A stretch of 64,000 nucleotides of DNA from positions 62,001 through 126,000 of the forward strand of contig JAQGBZ010000066.1 of the NCBI GenBank assembly GCA_034687125.1. Reading direction: 5' to 3'. Position numbers and translations under genes: made by a program. Numbering within the stretch: the first letter of the stretch is position 1; every line of letters begins with the position of its first letter. The notes under the pieces were generated by a model. That model worked only from the letters and a program-made list of their open reading frames with translations. It had not been told where the DNA came from and did not search any database. Shown here one piece after another: positions 52,511 through 63,205 of the stretch. The stretch comes from Neelides folsomi. Its lineage: Eukaryota; Arthropoda; Collembola; Neelipleona; Neelidae.

Positions 52511-53671
52511 TTTTTAATATTCTCCAAGGCTGAAGTGGATTTAATTATTAAGGATGACTTTAAACTTAATGAGCTATTGATCATCCAATCTAATCAAAAT
52601 TGAGAGTAAATGCGTAAAGAAAAAAAGGAAAAATGAAATCGAAAAAGTATATGAAATAGAACTAACAAAGCTCAACATGGAAGAATTATAAAAAAGTAAT
52701 TAAATTTTAATACGTTATTTACATTTTAGTAGCAATTGGTGAATTAAGTCACATGATTTCTTGCGGGAACTTCAAATCTTAAAATACAATTCCAAACAAT
52801 GCAACCTTCTACTACATAACTTTTTACTATCAAGTTAATAGAGTCATTTTAGAGTCATTAGAGTCATTTTAACATGTAGGGATAAAACTACTGTAATTGG
52901 CAATTAATAACCCATTCATATGTTAATGGTAGTGATAGATCATTATGTAATTATAACACAAAAGTGTAAGTTGTAATATAATTTATTAATGTATGCCAAT
53001 GACTTCTATAGTTTATAACCTTTATTTCACATTATTGTGTCAAGTGTCATTTCAAAATTGTATTTCTAGAAAGCAATTTCTTTAAAATGTGTGAGTGAAA
53101 AATCAATACTCAAATTTTTCTTTCATTTGTTTTAATTTCACTAATGTTATAACATGGGCATGTTCAATGACTTCAATGTGAAAGGCATTGTTTATTATTA
53201 ATAATTAATTATTAATCATATAATTTATTTATAAGATTAAATATCTAGTGAAAAGGTTCTTGAAATACTCGAAAATTGTACAATATATTTATTTTATGTA
53301 TACTTGTTATAATGTCATGTCATAGTGTTATTAATGTTATTTAGGTAATATGTATAAAAACCTAAAGTATGAACTTAAAGTATGAAAATGTATCAATTGA
53401 TTGTAAATTTTGACATCGAAGTGTTTTTTGTTTAAACTTTTTCTACTTGCATATGAAATGAATCATCATATTCATTGATCATGATCGTGTGCACGGCTAT
53501 TAAAGTAAATTGATTTCTTTTATGATAGTCGAAAATTAAAATTATAATTTTATCCAAATATATACCTAATTACATTTAATTTTTGTCAAATTTATTATTA
53601 AATATAGTATAAAATAACAATTTGATTAAAATAGCAAGTTTTAATCGAAAAATCTTAATCAGTTTCACATT
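52511..53671. other. Intergenic region
   Basis: AT-rich divergent spacer between the orphan gene and the gustatory receptor. Two copies of TAGAGTCATTTTA lie close together near 52850-52870; nothing else recognised. Confidence 0.45.
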
Positions 53672-56195
53672 ATGACAATAATGAGACAGAACAAAATAAG
53701 TTTCATTGAAAATATTCAAAATTTTAATATTTTAAACTATGTGAGTCATTCAATATCTCGAAACACGAATCCAATGCTAAGCTTTGAAGTTTATTTTAAT
53801 TTGGCTTATTACATGGGCCAATTCCCTTATAAGTTCGTTAGAGTTAAAATGTCTGATGGCGAAACAAAATATGCTTTACATGAAAACAAATTCCAAAAGG
53901 TAAATTATTTAATATTACTATTACATTACCATACATATACAGGGAGGGCCATAAGTATCTTTCTTTTTTTTAATCAGCTCGTATTATCTCTTTTAATCTT
54001 TAATCAATTTTTCTAACATTTGGCAATGGTAATGCTTATATATTATATAATATATTCAGTAATATTATTTTGTCACTTGAGCTTCATCAGCTTCGAGACA
54101 GCGTTGCAAACGCAAACAAACGACAGCTTCACATCCACGTTTGCACATAGCAACCTGAACTTCTGCAAACGCTTGGACTATTCCAGCCTGATTTCATCAA
54201 GTGTTGATGGAATCTTGGCGTAAACCTTGGTTTTGACAAAACCCCATAAAAATAAGTCCAAGAGAGTGAGATCTGGAGAGCGTGGAGGACATGGAAAACC
54301 GCCTCGTCGGGCCCCGTCCTATCCATCAAGTAACAAACTTCGCGCTTTCTCAAACAAAAGTCGTTTATTTATGTTTGAACCAAATTAGTTTTTAGTTTGC
54401 TTCATTGTTGATGGATATATTTAACATAAATCGCCGATGTTTAAAGATTTTTATCTTTAATCACATTAAAATAGTTGCCCATTAAAAAAAAGAAAGATAC
54501 TTATGGCCCTCACTGTACATATATTATCACAATATTAATTGTATAGTATTAATATTGTAATAATACAATTTGCTTTCTCGTTAATCCATATTCATCATAA
54601 ATTCATCAACTTTCCAGATTTATTGCATATTACTTCATTTAATCAAAATCATTTATCATTATGAATATCTTAAAAACGTGGTTTCAAATGTTTCTAAACT
54701 CAATTTGGATCCTTTGCTTTTCTTCCCAACGGCAAATGACATCATTAACAGCATTTTCAGAATTTCACTTCTCAACATTATTTGGCGGAATAAATTGAAT
54801 GTGTTAAAAATCATGCAGATGGAAAATCCCCAGTTGAATATTTGCGTGGTTATAATAAATTATATAATAATTTAATCTTGAATTTTAAATCGTGTCTAAA
54901 CTTTTATAGATAATTAGATAGTAAATGTTAATCTTTTTATTTATTTGTTTTACAGTTACAAATTGTTGGCATAATTGCTAGCTTTTTATATGCATTTATG
55001 CCAATGATTAGGAGAACATTTGTAATTTCAAATTCATTCAATGCCGAATTGGATCCATTTTTCAAAATATTACCTGAATTCATTTCATATCCAATTAGAA
55101 CAAATATTTCTAGTTTCATGACGGTATTTTTAAATTCTGGCTCATTTACCAGTTTAGGGTTTTTAGCATTTATCCTTTCAACTATTTACCTTTGGGACTT
55201 GACCAATGAATTTATTAAGAACTTAAATTGTTCCAACATTTCTCAAAGCATGGTGAGTTTTAATAAAAAAAAAAGTAATTATGTAATCTAATTAGGTAAT
55301 AATGATAATTTAAATAAAAGATTTTGAATTTCTACAATTTAAGATCTATTCAGAATATAAGATTTTGAAAAAGAAAATAAAAAGAATAAACAAAACATTC
55401 GGATTTATTTTCTTTGTTTCAAGCGTTGGCGCTTCAATTTTCTTTGCAATCTGTATCGACACTTTATTTGACTTTAAATTCGATTTTGAAACGATTCATA
55501 TTTCAATATGTTTTTTAATTGAGACGATTTCACTTTATATTGCTGCCCAATCTCATAAGAATGTAACTTATATTAATTTATTAAAATTAAAACATTATTT
55601 TCTTATTGCTTAAATATTTATTGTATTGAAATTAAGTAATTTGGGTTTTAAATTATCATGGTTTAAAATTTCTCAAATAAAGATTTTTTACCAATATTCA
55701 GATGAATGTCATGAAGTCTTGGATAGTTAAAAGGGAGAATTATGAACATTTTTCCGAAAAGCAATTAAACGTGATGATGTTTGAAATTTCTGAGAATCCG
55801 ATTGGATTGAGCGGAATGGGTTGCTTCACTATTTCCTTTAACTTTCTTGGAACGGTAAATTCAATAACAAACTAAAGTCTATTTCATAAAGCAAGCTAAC
55901 TGAGTTTTTCTGGAAAATTCAAAAAATTCAAAACTCAGTTAGCTTGTTTATGAAATAGACTATAACAAATACGATTTTATGTTATTATTCACTATAATAG
56001 ATAGTTTAACAAACTTGCCTGAATTAAAAACTATTATGTTTAAAAAAGATTCCCATTTTAATCATTTAAACTTTTCTGTTTTAGATCTTTGCGTCAGTCC
56101 TCACATATTTTATCGTTCTTATTCAATATAGAGCATCAAGCAACTTGCACACAAGTGGCAAAATCGCTAATGAATCATTATCATTAACTTTGTAA
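53672..56195 (+). CDS. Gustatory receptor (7tm_7 family) 1
   Basis: Six exons, all introns phase 0: 53672-53899, 54618-54845, 54956-55252, 55344-55562, 55702-55854, 56085-56195; 411 residues, the usual length for the family. About seven hydrophobic segments. The last two exons carry the family's most conserved part: GLSGMGCFTISFNFLGT, then IFASVLTYFIVLIQY, corresponding to the TYxxxxxQF motif of arthropod gustatory receptors (here TYFIVLIQY). Such proteins form ligand-gated cation channels in sensory neurons. Intron 1 contains a transposon (53940-54515) and intron 5 a foldback element (55876-55961). The donor of exon 2 (TGC|GTGGTT) is weak. Ligand unknown. Confidence 0.8.
53940..54515 (-). 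mobile_element. DDE (mariner-like) transposon remnant in the Gr1 intron
   Basis: Terminal inverted repeats of about 37 bp with near-perfect match: left CAGGGAGGGCCATAAGTATC, right the reverse complement of CAGTGAGGGCCATAAGTATC, both continuing through TTTCTTTTTTTTAAT. TA lies immediately outside each end. The minus strand retains the C-terminal third of a transposase: PPRSPDLTLLDLFLWGF, VYAKIPSTLDEI, then a stop. The PRSPDLTPLD-type motif is characteristic of DDE_3/mariner transposases. Most of the coding part is deleted. Confidence 0.85.
55876..55961. repeat. Foldback (MITE-like) inverted repeat in Gr1 intron 5
   Basis: Arms 55876-55909 and 55930-55961 are inverted copies (AGTCTATTTCATAAAGCAAG on one side, its complement with one bulge on the other), separated by about 20 bp. 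Stem about 32 bp. Confidence 0.85.
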
Positions 56196-56892
56196 AAAGT
56201 TTAAAATATTTCATTTAATCGTAAAATGAAATAAATATATTGAATACATGTACAATTTAATAATCTTAATAAGTTTATAAATAATATAATATACATATTA
56301 TGTAATGTTTATTGTATTCTTTATTTGTATATAAAATAAAATATGAATATCGCTTTGATTAATCAATAAAATAAAATTATTATTTATGTGGTTTTATAAA
56401 TACTTATATAATGTCATGTCAGATTCAGGCCAATTTATATTTTTTATATGACATGCACATAGCACATCACAAAAGGCAGGAATTGTGAGCAAGGAGGGCA
56501 TGAAGATATTATATGGGCATTAAGAGAATAAATCCTGTACCACATCAGCGGCATACTTAGGAAAATAAACCGGACGAAGGGACGAGGAGACGAGTGACGA
56601 GTCGAGGACGTAAGACGAGCATAGTTAGACGAGACAAGCAGCACACTTGTCGTGCAGGCAGAACGATTGACCTGACGAGGGGATCCTAAATAAATTAAAT
56701 ATTCCGAATTCAAATTATCTCCGTAAGTTCAAAATATCTGTAAAGAGAAATTTAGGAAAGTCTTGTATATATTGTAGTATAGCAGTAAGTAATATTGTAG
56801 TATTTAAAATATTGAAGAATCTATTTAAATTTCAGAAAATTAACTAACTGTAAATATTGGTATTGTCACAGATTTACCTGTTAATTCTCACA
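56196..56892. other. Intergenic region upstream of POLR1D
   Basis: AT-rich except for 56571-56684, described separately. No gene seen on either strand; an 89-codon minus frame across 56444-56713 has no recognisable features. Confidence 0.5.
56571..56684. repeat. GACGAG-rich short repeat patch
   Basis: A GC-richer stretch in which GACGA/GACGAG recurs about eight times at irregular spacing (GGACGAAGGGACGAGGAGAC and on). It lies about 210-320 nt upstream of the POLR1D start. Not assignable to a known element. Confidence 0.5.
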
Positions 56893-57691
56893 ATGGATAC
56901 CGATTCTGCGAAAGAAGATAAAAGGGGGAAGAGACAGTCGAAGAGGAAAGTAGAAAAAGAAAAAGATGACCAAACTCGTCATTCAATTGACCCAGCCATT
57001 CTCAAACAAATGCTCAATGACCGGAGGAAGAGAAAGGAAGAACAAGAGGAGTCGAAAGAAAAAGGGGCTTTCCTAACTTCGGTAAATTACAAACATTTAA
57101 ATAATTTAACACTAACAGCAAACCCTAATTATATTTATTCACTTAATTGGTTTTAAAGATTACATATTTGAATTTATTCTTTTCACAGGTAATTCCAGAC
57201 AATATGGTTGGCGATACGTGCAAAACTTATTTATTTAAGAATGAAGGTCACAGTTTGGGAAATGTTCTTCGTAATGTCATATTAAACTAGTGAGTCTTTT
57301 TTATATTCTATTTTATTAACTTTACATTCTTATTTCATATTTCATTATTATTTATTTATTATTAATTTAATTTAGTCCAGAGACAATCTTTTGTGGCTAC
57401 ACGATTCCTCACCCAGCTGAGAAAGTGATGCATTTGAGAATTCAGTGCAGCGAAGGAGTCACAACATTGGAGCTTTTGAAAAGGGCTTTAATTGACATTC
57501 AAGAAATGTGTGATGTGACGAGAGACGCCTTCAAGGGAGCTTTGGATGAATTCGGAGTGGAGACTGGGCCTTTTTATTCGTTATTTTATGAATCGGATCC
57601 AGAAGTAGTTGAAGAACCAGCTGAAACTTCAACTCCACAATCAACACGGAAAAATTCAAGAGCACATTCAGCTAAGGATAAATCAAAATAA
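56893..57691 (+). CDS. POLR1D: RNA polymerase I/III subunit RPAC2 (AC19)
   Basis: Three exons: 56893-57081, 57189-57289, 57376-57691; phases 0 and 2; 201 residues. The charged N-terminus (about 1-63, Lys/Glu-rich) is an extension. The core matches the RPB11-like alpha-type dimerisation fold: FKNEGHSLGNVLRNVIL, then CGYTIPHPAEKVMHLRIQC, the hallmark sequence of AC19/RPAC2. It pairs with RPAC1 (AC40) in the assembly platform of RNA polymerases I and III in the nucleus. Yeast and human proteins are about 130-145 residues, so this one has extra basic tails at both ends. I chose the ATG at 56893 (MDTDSAKEDK) over an in-frame ATG at 56857 with a hydrophobic start. Confidence 0.92.
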
Positions 57692-57767
57692 TCAATTTAT
57701 TATAATTTTTAATTTTTCACATATTAAGATAACAATTGTTTAAGTTTATCAATTACTGTGAATTAAA

Positions 57768-59461
57768 TCAAAATGTTATTAAGAGGTTTGCCAAAATATC
57801 AAATGCGGTTGCAAACATTAATAAAAATGAATTGGAATAAAATTCCCCAAATTGGCCTTTTTTTATTCTCAATTTTCTAACGGATTTCCAAATGAACGTT
57901 TCGTATTTATTTTCGATTTTTATTAGATTTAAGGCAAAGCCTCTTAACTCAAAAGCATTATTTACAATTTTATTTATATATTTGCATCCATAATAAATGC
58001 AAAAAATGAATGAAATCGGAACAAAGAACATTGGCAATAAAATTAATAATGTATACGTTGATAATTTACCAAATAGAGCAATGAAATAAAATAATGACAC
58101 AGAAATGATTATATACGATAAATAAATAATAGCCGGAAAGAAAAAATTTAAAACTTCCCGATAACGACTATCAACAAAAGATTGAAATAATAAATATATT
58201 CGTTTTATTTTAAAGTAGAAAATTTTTTCTTCGATCAAAAGTTTATTTTCTGGATTAAATGCTGTTTTAACTTGAAAGCTATAAAAATATGTTCATTTAT
58301 TAATGACCATCTTTAATTATTGATTTTACTCTATCTTAAATTCTTAAATGTCAAGTTAATTTAATTTTAACTAGTAACTATGTAGGTAACTACTGTCCAA
58401 GTAGTGGTTATTCGTTGACCTTTTTTAAAATTACAGTTCGCAGATAAGTTATAAAAACAATACTATAGAAATCTATTAGGAAATATAGTGCATTTTGCTA
58501 ATTTTAATTTTGAGAAAACGGGGTAACGAAGGCAAATAACTTGTAAGTTTTTTTACATTAGTTACTTGAAACCATTTTAGAGAAAAAAGGTCAACGGAGA
58601 ACCATTACTTAGAGAGTACTATGCAGACTTGAAAAATGGTAGTGGAGTTTGGCAATGATAAAATAATTGAATATTAGATTTAAAAATCAATATTTCAATT
58701 ACACTTACAGTAAAATTTCTAAAACGTCAGATGTATTTGTAATTATAAAATAGACATAAAAACAATATGTTCCAAAAAGATATGAACAGCTATATAAACT
58801 CCACGCACTGCATATTGAAGCCAAAAATTAAAAAATTGGTGAAATCGAGTCAATTTTTTGAAATAATATTATTACATCAAGATAGTTTTTTGAGTCTGGA
58901 ATAATAAAATAAAATGCCAACGTTAACAACAATCCATGTTTTGCTATGTAATTTCCATAAAAATAGAAAATGTGATCCACAAATTTCATTTTTTGCTCAG
59001 TATTTAGAATTGTTCCTGTAATTAAAGAATAAATTAGTTTAATTAGGTATTAATCTGAATGTTCTTCATATTATAAAATATGTTGTAAGAATTTATTATT
59101 ACTTACCTGAGTATTCCACAATGCGAATAAAATAATTTAAATTGTCCAGATGTAATTCAAAATCATTGAATACTATTATAGTCAGAATTGTATTAACAGA
59201 ATAACATAATGTAATGACCAATAATAAAATTAATTCTAATATATTTAAGCTATCAAAACATAACATTCTAATAGAAAATAAAATAAAAATCGAATCAAGA
59301 ATAATTTTTATAATACAAAAAATATTCCAAATTGTCCGTCTAAAATTTGTGATTGAAATCCATTGTTTGGTTTCAGTGTCCCACGCATGAGGTAGAAAAA
59401 AACATTTATTGCTAATATTTGACGCTATTTGGATCGTTTTGAACAACTTGGGATGAATCAT
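57768..59461 (-). CDS. Gustatory receptor (7tm_7-like) 2, with one in-frame stop
   Basis: Three exons: 59461-59107, 59015-58709, 58278-57768; phases 1 and 2; 390 codons. Hydrophobic segments are spaced as in a seven-helix receptor. The end (FLLMFATAFDILANLLITF) resembles gustatory receptor C-termini. Frame and splice phases agree throughout, but exon 2 contains a single TAA at 58828-58830. Two readings: a nonsense mutation in an otherwise intact gene (390 codons is the normal family length), or an extra intron removing it (donor GTTAAC near 58914, acceptor ATGCAG near 58807; in frame, but it would delete a membrane segment). Converges on POLR1D with 76 nt between stop codons. It shares no exon structure with Gr1, so it is from another subfamily. 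Confidence 0.6.
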
Positions 59462-59811
59462 TGTAAAATAATAATTTATTTACAATTCGTGATCAGCACT
59501 TCTAGATTTACTAATTTTGATTAAATCAAAAGATTGAAAATATTTGCTAAATTATAAATTCACCTTTTTGATTCAAAGTAGTAAACTTTATTACTCTGCT
59601 ATCCTTTCTCCTTTTAATTATTAAATTTAAAATAAACCTGACCCTAAACGAGTTTATTTATAATTTTGATTTATATTCTGTAATCAGAAAGGAATCATTT
59701 AAATCTTATCCGTATGGAAGTAAACTGGATTTAAAATTGGTATCTATGAAATAAGATAATTCGAAATAATAATTATAGAGCTCAATTCGAATTCTTGTTA
59801 AGTAATATAGA

Positions 59812-59868
59812 TTGCGAACTGATTTAATTGCAAATAAGTTTGCTTTCCTAATTGGAATTTAAATATTT
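59812..59868. repeat. Diverged direct repeat, copy A
   Basis: TTGCGAACTGATTTA ... TTTGCTTTCCTAATT recurs at 60483-60545 in the same orientation with small insertions. Confidence 0.7.
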
Positions 59869-60255
59869 AATATGTACTTAAGATTATAGGAATGTCCTGC
59901 ATAAACCGTGAGATGAATTTGGCTCTATTATCAAACCCTTGCGATTAATGTAATTCACATATTTGAATAGGTATGCACCTGAAACAGACTGAAACTGTAT
60001 CTAAATCTTGCTAACTAACGTTTATGTTTATGCTATATCATATATTCATATAGCCTATATGTCAAAATTTAATTGATGTGACTAGACAGATTAAATTTTG
60101 ACATAAGACTAAATACATAGCATACCTAACTGACGTCATATGTTATGTACCAAACATATTCCTCGTATGCTATGCTAACATTAAGTCACTTCAATTAAAT
60201 TTTGAGAGGGGCGTACATATGACTTTACTTATGCTAATGCTTGTCAGGTCTTTAG

Positions 60256-60330
60256 GATAAATAACAATTGTTTAAGTTTGTCATTTACTGTGAATTAAAT
60301 CAAAAGGTTATTAAAAGATTTAGCTTAATT
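60256..60330 (-). pseudogene. Relic of a gustatory receptor 3' end
   Basis: Matches 57734-57790, which is the last codons and 3' flank of Gr2 (AACAATTGTTTAAGTTT, ACTGTGAATTAAATCAAAA, GTTATTA). Nothing of the rest of a receptor is recognisable. Confidence 0.65.
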
Positions 60331-60482
60331 AGCCAGTTAAATTTCATTTTTATATGATATGATATACTTTAAGGAAGATACCAGCCAATTTTAATAAAAA
60401 TCGATTAAAGAATAAAAAAGATATGATTGATTTTGAGCGAAACGAAGCGACTTTAGCCTCGCCCTATATTTTAATGAAACGT

Positions 60483-60545
60483 TGCGAACTGATTTATGTA
60501 TGGTAATTGCAAATTAGTTTGCTTTCCTAATTAGAATTTAATTAC
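60483..60545. repeat. Diverged direct repeat, copy B
   Basis: Partner of 59812-59868. Confidence 0.7.
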
Positions 60546-60968
60546 CTAGGTACTTAATTTGTAACATATTTAAGCTAACACTGATAATATCAATGAAAAT
60601 ATTAAATCTGTATAAACATTTGAATTTTTCGACATTATAAATATTTGATAAGTAATTTAACTCCTGTAAAATAATTTATATCCACATTTTGAAAGGTTTA
60701 AAGCACATAAAAATGTATAAATATGGCCAATCTATTTTGCATCCTAAATTCTGGGTGGGCAACACTTTTGTATGTATGTAAGAATGATAAAATATGTATT
60801 ATGTAGGTAATATAAAACTGTATGTAATATATCGTAATGTATGTACGTGTAAAGATGGTATTTTGATATTTTTAATCATTAACTAAATGCAAGTAAAGTT
60901 TATAATTCTAACTTTAAGTTTATCACATAATAATTTATTTTCCCAATTTCGCCAATTTGTCAAGATTT

Positions 60969-61589
60969 TTATTTACACCAATCTTCATTATTTGACTCTA
61001 CAACATTAACAAAATAAGTTGGAACGAATCCTTTTGGAACTTTGTACCATTCATTTGACCCTCGCACAACATCTCCCGTTGTTCGTCCAGTAATTTCAAA
61101 TTTGTCCCATGTAATGTAATGTTGCTCATTGAATTTGCTATTTGACTTTGGTTCATCGCGAATGTAAAGTCTCATTCCAAAAGCTTCACCTTTATTTTCA
61201 TCTACGTAATAGGAAGTGACATAGCCAAATTTGACGTCTGAATTTTTGTTCGGATTCTCAACCGTGAACCAAGTGTCTTTGCCATTGAAGTCGTCCCCTT
61301 TCACAGGTTTGGACATGTCAATTTTAGATCCTTGGACAAATTCACCGATCAATTTTCCAGTAAGAGTTGGAGACTCGCGAACATACAAAACAACACGGGC
61401 AACTTGACCGACACATGATGGACCTTTATAGATAAAAAGAATTTAATTTCAATTTGGATTGCAAATTATTTAATTATGATACATGTATAAGGTATATAAG
61501 TGTATAAGGTTTTGTAATTTTTAGTAATTATTACCAGCTTGAACTGCTGCAGCAGTGCAGATTATAACGAAAGCTCCGAAAAGGTTCAT
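60969..61589 (-). CDS. Small secreted protein with two SH3b-like domains
   Basis: Two exons, 61589-61535 and 61423-60969, phase-1 intron; 169 residues. Signal peptide MNLFGAFVIICTAAAVQA, cleavage probably before GPSC. The mature part is two copies of one module. Copy 1 (about 31-96): VLYVRESPT, LIGEFVQGSKI, WFTVEN, then FGYVTSYYV. Copy 2 (about 101-162): MRLYIRDEPK, WDKFEITG, EWYKVPKGFVPTYFV. The order (LxVR.xP, G.l..G..v, WYkV, GwV...YlV) is the consensus of bacterial-type SH3 domains, which bind peptidoglycan or cell-wall peptides. A secreted animal version could act on microbial cell walls, but no catalytic domain is present. A TATA box lies upstream. Confidence 0.75.
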
Positions 61590-62766
61590 TTTCTTTTCGA
61601 ATTATGGAGTGAAGTATTGATGTACTTAAGTAATTTTTTGATAAGTTCAGTTAGATAGTAAATTTCCAACTCATCGCTTTTCTTTTATATCAAATGATGA
61701 ACAATAAAAGGATTTTTATTACAATTGATTTATTTGAATTTGCCAGATGTTTACAAAAATTTGATGTATTGTTAGTAATTTAATGATAATAAATTAATAA
61801 GACATTTAATCAAATGGCCATCTGTAAATAAAATATTATTTTGGGCATTTAGGTATAAAATGATTGAATCGAATAATCGAAAGTAATGAGCGTATTTTGA
61901 TGACACATTTGAATTTTTTAATGGAGTTTTACAATTCCTAGAATGCCATTATCGTATTGATTTGATCAAAATAAATAAATCATTTTTAAGGAAAAATGTT
62001 TGTTTGCACATAAATATAAAAAAGAATAAATGTTTTTCGATAATCATATTTAGGTTTAACACAAACTAATATAAATATTTAAAATCTTAAAATATTACAT
62101 AGTAATATCCTTAATTTATCATATACTTTACAAATAGAGATAAAAAGATAAATACAATGTTGGGTGTGTATATGAATTTGTTGTTAATTGTATTATAATT
62201 TAATTTTTGATCGAGCAATATTGATATATCTAAAATAAAGTACTACATATATTATAGATACTTTAATAACGTTCAAAGTACAAATTTATTTAAGGAAATA
62301 TTGATCTGAACATTAGACTAACTAATATGACTAATTCACCAATTCCTTGACTTTCATGACATGACTAATAGATTCCAATCCCTAGGATTTTAAATATAAA
62401 CCATAATTTATCTCATTGTACTTTTTTCTAAGAAGCATATTATAAGGTATGTTATCTAATAATGGGAATTATAGATTGTCCATTCATAAGATAATCCTTT
62501 ACACGAATAGAATTTTAATGGAGAAAACTTCATTACACATTTGGTCACATTCCAGAAGAAATCTTAACTTTGTTGAGTCAACTTTAAATTTCCTCAATTT
62601 TTCTTAAGCCCACACACTTCCAAATAGTAATTTAATTTTTATAAAAACTAATATTATCATTATTTAATAAATCCTTATTACTTATTATATTATGTACCTA
62701 ATTTATTTTTTCAATATTAAAAGCTATATTTACACACATTAAAGTTATATCTTTGCACTCTATTAG
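61590..62766. other. Intergenic region
   Basis: Divergent AT-rich spacer; only the TATA box of the SH3b gene is recognisable. Confidence 0.5.
61683..61689 (-). promoter_or_regulatory. TATA box of the SH3b-like gene
   Basis: GATATAAAAG on the minus strand, about 95 nt upstream of the ATG at 61589. Confidence 0.5.
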
Positions 62767-63205
62767 ATGACTGTCGAAACCGAACTCGAGACGTGGAAAG
62801 TTATTAAGGAAATGTTTAAATTTCAGATGAAGATTGTTGACTATGTCAATGACAATCACATGCGACTATATAGTAAGTTAATTGATTGATTAATTACCAA
62901 ATTAAATGTAAAAACAATACCTAGGTATATAAATTATTGTCCATTAAATTATTGCCTTGATGTATATAAAAATTATTTTTAACAATATTTAGTGTATATT
63001 AAATATAGTGTTATAGAAAAACAATGATTAAATGTCCATTTTTTCTCAATATTAAACAGATCTGGAATTGTGGCTTATTATCATTGGATCTTTTCTTCTG
63101 ATTGTTATTGCTGTCCTTCTGTTATTCAATGTGAAATGCATTTGGAAGAAAAGTCTCAAAAAAGAAAGAAAGACAAAGGAGTCGATTGGTGTCAATATAA
63201 TTTAA
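62767..63205 (+). CDS. Small single-pass membrane protein (83 residues)
   Basis: Two exons, 62767-62872 and 63060-63205, phase-1 intron (CTATATA|GTAAGTT ... AAACAG|ATCTGG). It starts MTVETELETWKVIKEMFKF, an amphipathic charged stretch, followed by one long hydrophobic helix (LWLIIIGSFLLIVIAVLLLF, about 39-58), a CIWKK membrane-proximal cysteine, and a strongly basic tail (KKSLKKERKTKES). No signal peptide; the positive-inside rule predicts the C-terminus in the cytosol. I do not recognise a family. Clean splice sites and phase are the main evidence. Confidence 0.6.

Larger units (their letters stand above)
59462..60968. other. Intergenic region with duplicated relics
   Basis: No intact gene. 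It holds two pairs of diverged repeats and a hairpin, listed separately, so it appears to be the ruin of a local duplication that included a gustatory receptor 3' end. Confidence 0.5.
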
